Shown piece by piece: positions 62,601-64,000 of a stretch of DNA of 64,000 nt. Below the pieces are notes generated by a model, which was given only the letters and a program-made list of their open reading frames with translations, ran no database searches and was not told where the DNA came from. Source of the DNA: Lachnospiraceae bacterium (GTDB lineage: Bacteria; Bacillota; Clostridia; Lachnospirales; Lachnospiraceae); assembly GCA_009911195.1 (NCBI GenBank), contig QXWV01000002.1, forward strand, positions 175,447-239,446, given 5' to 3'. Numbering within the stretch: position 1 is the stretch's first letter; each line of letters opens with the position of its first letter. The translations under genes were made by a program, and so were the position numbers.

Positions 62601-63920
62601 TGCTCCTGCGGCGATAGCTATCCGGAAGAAATTGCCCCATTAGGCCACGATATGTCTAACGGCAAATGCCGCAGATGCGGTTACACGGAGTCCCAAGGAA
62701 ACAATAATGCAACTGCACCTCCATCCTTATCCGGCAATAACGGCACTTCGGGCAGCAATACTGCTTCCAATGGCAATAGTACTTCCGGCAGCAATACCGC
62801 TTCCGGTGGCAATGGCACTTCCGGCAGCAATACCGCTTCCGGCAGTAATGGCAGTTCCGCAGTTAATGGAGCCTCTGGCAGCCGCCCTTCTTCCGGCATA
62901 ACCGGAAGCGCTGCGGGAAATAGCAGTTTGGGCTCGCAGAAAGATTCTTCCGCAGCTAATGCCTCCGGTACAAATAGCAGCAAAGATAACAACAGCATTT
63001 CCGGAACCAACAGCAGCGTTGCTACGGACAGTTCCAATGCCATCTCTATAGAGATGAAGGATACCTCCATTTTATACGAAGAAACATTATCCATGATTCG
63101 CGGCCAGGATATTGATGTCGTTTTAAGTATGGGAAACAGCGTCAGTTGGGTCATTAACGGAAATAATATTATTGCGGATGAAGCTAATGGCATCGATATG
63201 GCCGTAACGTTAAATTCGGGCAATATACCGAAGGAGCTTTTGGAACAGGCTTTGGCTCTTGGGGAAACGGGAATTGTACTGGAAGTTTCCCTTGCCCATG
63301 AAGGGGACTTCGATTTCCTTCCGATGCTGACAATAAACACTGCTCCTGAAAATGCCGGACGCATTGCCAATCTATACTATTATAATCCGGCTTCCGCCCA
63401 ACTGGAATTTATATCCGAAGCAGAAATCTCCCAAAGCGGCGATATCTGTTTCACCTTCTCCCATGCCTCAGACTATGCCATCATTATCAGCGAAACGGTT
63501 TTATCCGACAACACGATAATCGCCGCTTCCAATACTGGCAATGAACAGGCAGAAACCGCCACGGTAGTGGTTTCCGAAGAAACAGATGCAGAGCCTTCTA
63601 CTGCTTTCAGCTTTTGGACTATACTAATTGTTATTGCCATTTTACTTATTTTAGCTGCTATTGCCGCCACTATCTTTTTCCTGCTCCGCTCCAAAAATGA
63701 AGGGGATAACTATATGTCGAATGAACCGGAAACAAATACGGATGAAGAAGATTATTACGACGATGATTGTGAAGAGGAAAAACCACATAGCCACAAAAAA
63801 AATACACCCTCCTCAGATGACTATCACGAACCTGAACCACCCGAACCGGTGGGCAATCCTTCTCCTTCTGAACGTGACAATTATTCTTATGAAGATGATG
63901 AATTTGATGGTTTTGAATAA
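59610..63920 (+). CDS. Membrane-anchored N-acetylglucosaminidase-type surface protein
   Basis: The 1,436-residue secreted protein starts with a long signal peptide (about 1-44). It continues with an SH3-like region (about 190-265), a glucosaminidase domain (about 305-545) with the likely catalytic Glu445 in RVRQEQGDG and VYNYFNIGATGKG, a BIG2-like Ig domain (about 590-668) and two shorter Ig-like modules (about 670-810). Next are Cys-pair repeats at 812-1027 with the pattern C-x-x-C...LGH, a Ser/Gly/Asn/Thr linker (about 1030-1147), a beta domain, one membrane helix (about 1331-1360) and an acidic cytoplasmic tail. There is no LPxTG. It should cut peptidoglycan glycan chains while anchored in the membrane. 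AGGAG 7 nt before the ATG supports the start. Confidence 0.87.
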   Translation: MKNNLPNYNSRQFLRSRKKIFSLSMALFTAFVSLGGNCFSIQAATPVDTAAEAAVSAPDTGASSDSAVSIITSIEPLSAQDASQSFDDKPALEEVQSLFPQELSVYLDGAASPTLIPVTWECSDDYENTEFDVYDFAPVWDKTLYSLSPALDAFTDIPYITVSVQQALSTVRLIEPAEAKKNLASLASNKNIYALVYLCDSYEVKQQPGKSAPASATVFSGQSVQITGVEEDSLYNIWYQVQFNIGTAVYNGYIERENLACSDENLLLWEDQNITSQTYRMLDSAASGIPADIQHFPVSYQTGLLNLKAQHPNWIFVCLDTGIDWQTAVQEENKNARSLISSSSNIAWKKAPYDNAWSYPTDGILAYYMDPRNFLTDKHIFQFEFLNYNANYHTESAVQALLNGTFMSGAIPGDAQGQTYVQAFCRIAQQLNVSPFHLASRVRQEQGDGKSPLISGTYPSYPGVYNYFNIGATGKGNTEVIENGLKKAANYGWTTRYLSLEGGSNIISKDYIQKGQGTLYLQKFNVSKMSPSGLYQHQYMQNIAAPSSEAVSVKKGYAEAGSLDNPFVFSIPVYNNMPSAPCAQPAALKEVTLSKTALSLKADASAVLTAFIDGKAADASAVAFSSSDAKVASVSADGTVTALSAGTAVISCTVSGGTTASCTVTVTKIDPAYTIPVPQAVPYSPGQTLADIPLPSGWTWDNPTIVPTVGNLGYPATFTPSDTGKYNIIQTTVVPTIQKGIPGYTIPAGLQTAAGNTLASLRLPAGFAWESPSTVLQEGTFSYNASYNPDEANYETVTGISIPVTVIPKNTSCTAHSYGEWVVSTPAGCTNQGIQTRFCHLCGAVERSDIPALGHHYASVVTKEATETEEGIRTYTCSQCGDTYTEPIAKLPSTHKHSYSSTVASAASCTQAGVLTYSCPCGDSYTEPIPALGHSYTSQITKEATEAEAGVRTYLCSRCQDTYTEAIPKLPSSHKHSYSSAVTKQPSCTERGLKTYSCSCGDSYPEEIAPLGHDMSNGKCRRCGYTESQGNNNATAPPSLSGNNGTSGSNTASNGNSTSGSNTASGGNGTSGSNTASGSNGSSAVNGASGSRPSSGITGSAAGNSSLGSQKDSSAANASGTNSSKDNNSISGTNSSVATDSSNAISIEMKDTSILYEETLSMIRGQDIDVVLSMGNSVSWVINGNNIIADEANGIDMAVTLNSGNIPKELLEQALALGETGIVLEVSLAHEGDFDFLPMLTINTAPENAGRIANLYYYNPASAQLEFISEAEISQSGDICFTFSHASDYAIIISETVLSDNTIIAASNTGNEQAETATVVVSEETDAEPSTAFSFWTILIVIAILLILAAIAATIFFLLRSKNEGDNYMSNEPETNTDEEDYYDDDCEEEKPHSHKKNTPSSDDYHEPEPPEPVGNPSPSERDNYSYEDDEFDGFE

Positions 63921-63932
63921 AGATTTATAAAA

Positions 63933-63998
63933 AAGTGGCTTCGCCACTTCATGAAGAACCTTCGGTTCTTCGTCAATTTATGTCCGTCTGGCGACGGA
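63933..63998 (+). terminator. Three tandem perfect hairpins after the glucosaminidase gene
   Basis: AAGTGGC-TTC-GCCACTT (63933-63949), GAAGAACC-TTC-GGTTCTTC (63953-63971) and TCCGTC-TGGC-GACGGA (63983-63998) follow the stop by 12 nt. Each has a 3-4-nt loop. No long T-tract is seen before the window ends. The first may terminate transcription. Confidence 0.65.
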
Positions 63999-64000
63999 AT

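Noticed and set aside
62681..63370. A 229-codon minus-strand open frame with a regular Leu/Pro/Glu repeat
   Set aside because: The repeat is the complement of the Ser/Gly/Asn-rich linker of the glucosaminidase, so it is a shadow of coding repeats.
1..64000. tRNA, rRNA, insertion sequences, integrases or phage genes
   Set aside because: None was recognised in reading the window; a covariance search for small RNAs could not be run.

Overview
The window reads as chromosomal DNA of a low-to-mid GC Gram-positive anaerobe of the class Clostridia, most likely a Lachnospiraceae member. This is inferred from protein character (two-domain GT2 enzymes, GH25 and glucosaminidase surface proteins, LCP protein), purine-rich Shine-Dalgarno sites and the absence of outer-membrane genes. 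No species is claimed. Nearly the whole 64 kb is one surface-glycopolymer locus. No rRNA, tRNA, CRISPR array, transposase or phage gene was recognised.

Region 1 (1-22,120, all minus strand, read right to left) holds a dTDP-rhamnose and ABC-export block. It contains rfbB (frameshifted at its 3' end), a DUF5722-type membrane-anchored glycosidase-like protein, rfbA, a GH25 lysozyme-like protein, rfbC, the O-antigen-type ABC exporter Wzm/Wzt with a C-terminal extension on Wzt, a methyltransferase-kinase protein resembling the WbdD chain terminator, four GT2 glycosyltransferases, a phosphohexomutase, a WbaP-type phosphoglycosyltransferase and an LCP ligase cut by the window edge. The simplest reading is that a sugar-1-P is loaded on undecaprenyl phosphate, a rhamnose-containing chain is built in the cytoplasm, capped, exported by Wzm/Wzt and attached to peptidoglycan by LCP. 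rfbD is not in the window.

Region 2 (22.4-46.7 kb, mixed strands) is a decoration region. It has a zinc-ribbon protein, three MBOAT acyltransferases, five SGNH-fold proteins, several polytopic GT-C-like proteins, a GtrB-like polyprenyl-P-sugar synthase, a UGM-like flavoprotein, a radical SAM/SPASM protein, and an FkbH-like HAD protein with a dedicated acyl carrier protein. FkbH, ACP and MBOAT together suggest a glyceroyl-type or related acyl-ACP donor used to acylate the exported polymer.

Region 3 (46.7-59.3 kb) adds a DegT/StrS aminotransferase, two more GT2 enzymes, a flavin oxidoreductase, a DUF6311-like membrane protein, a frameshifted MFS transporter, an unknown membrane protein, another UGM-like flavoprotein, a GtrA flippase-like protein and a tandem fusion of two WecG/TagA glycosyltransferase domains. 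GtrA, GtrB-like and GT-C proteins together fit extracytoplasmic glycosylation of the exported chain.

Region 4 (59.6-64.0 kb, plus strand) is a 1,436-residue membrane-anchored glucosaminidase-type surface protein followed by three hairpins.

Noncoding signals stand out. There is a 70-bp tandem repeat carrying -10-like boxes before rfbA, a 42-nt element present twice about 47 kb apart, clusters of short perfect hairpins between genes, and three short leader motifs that recur just upstream of the starts of unrelated genes.
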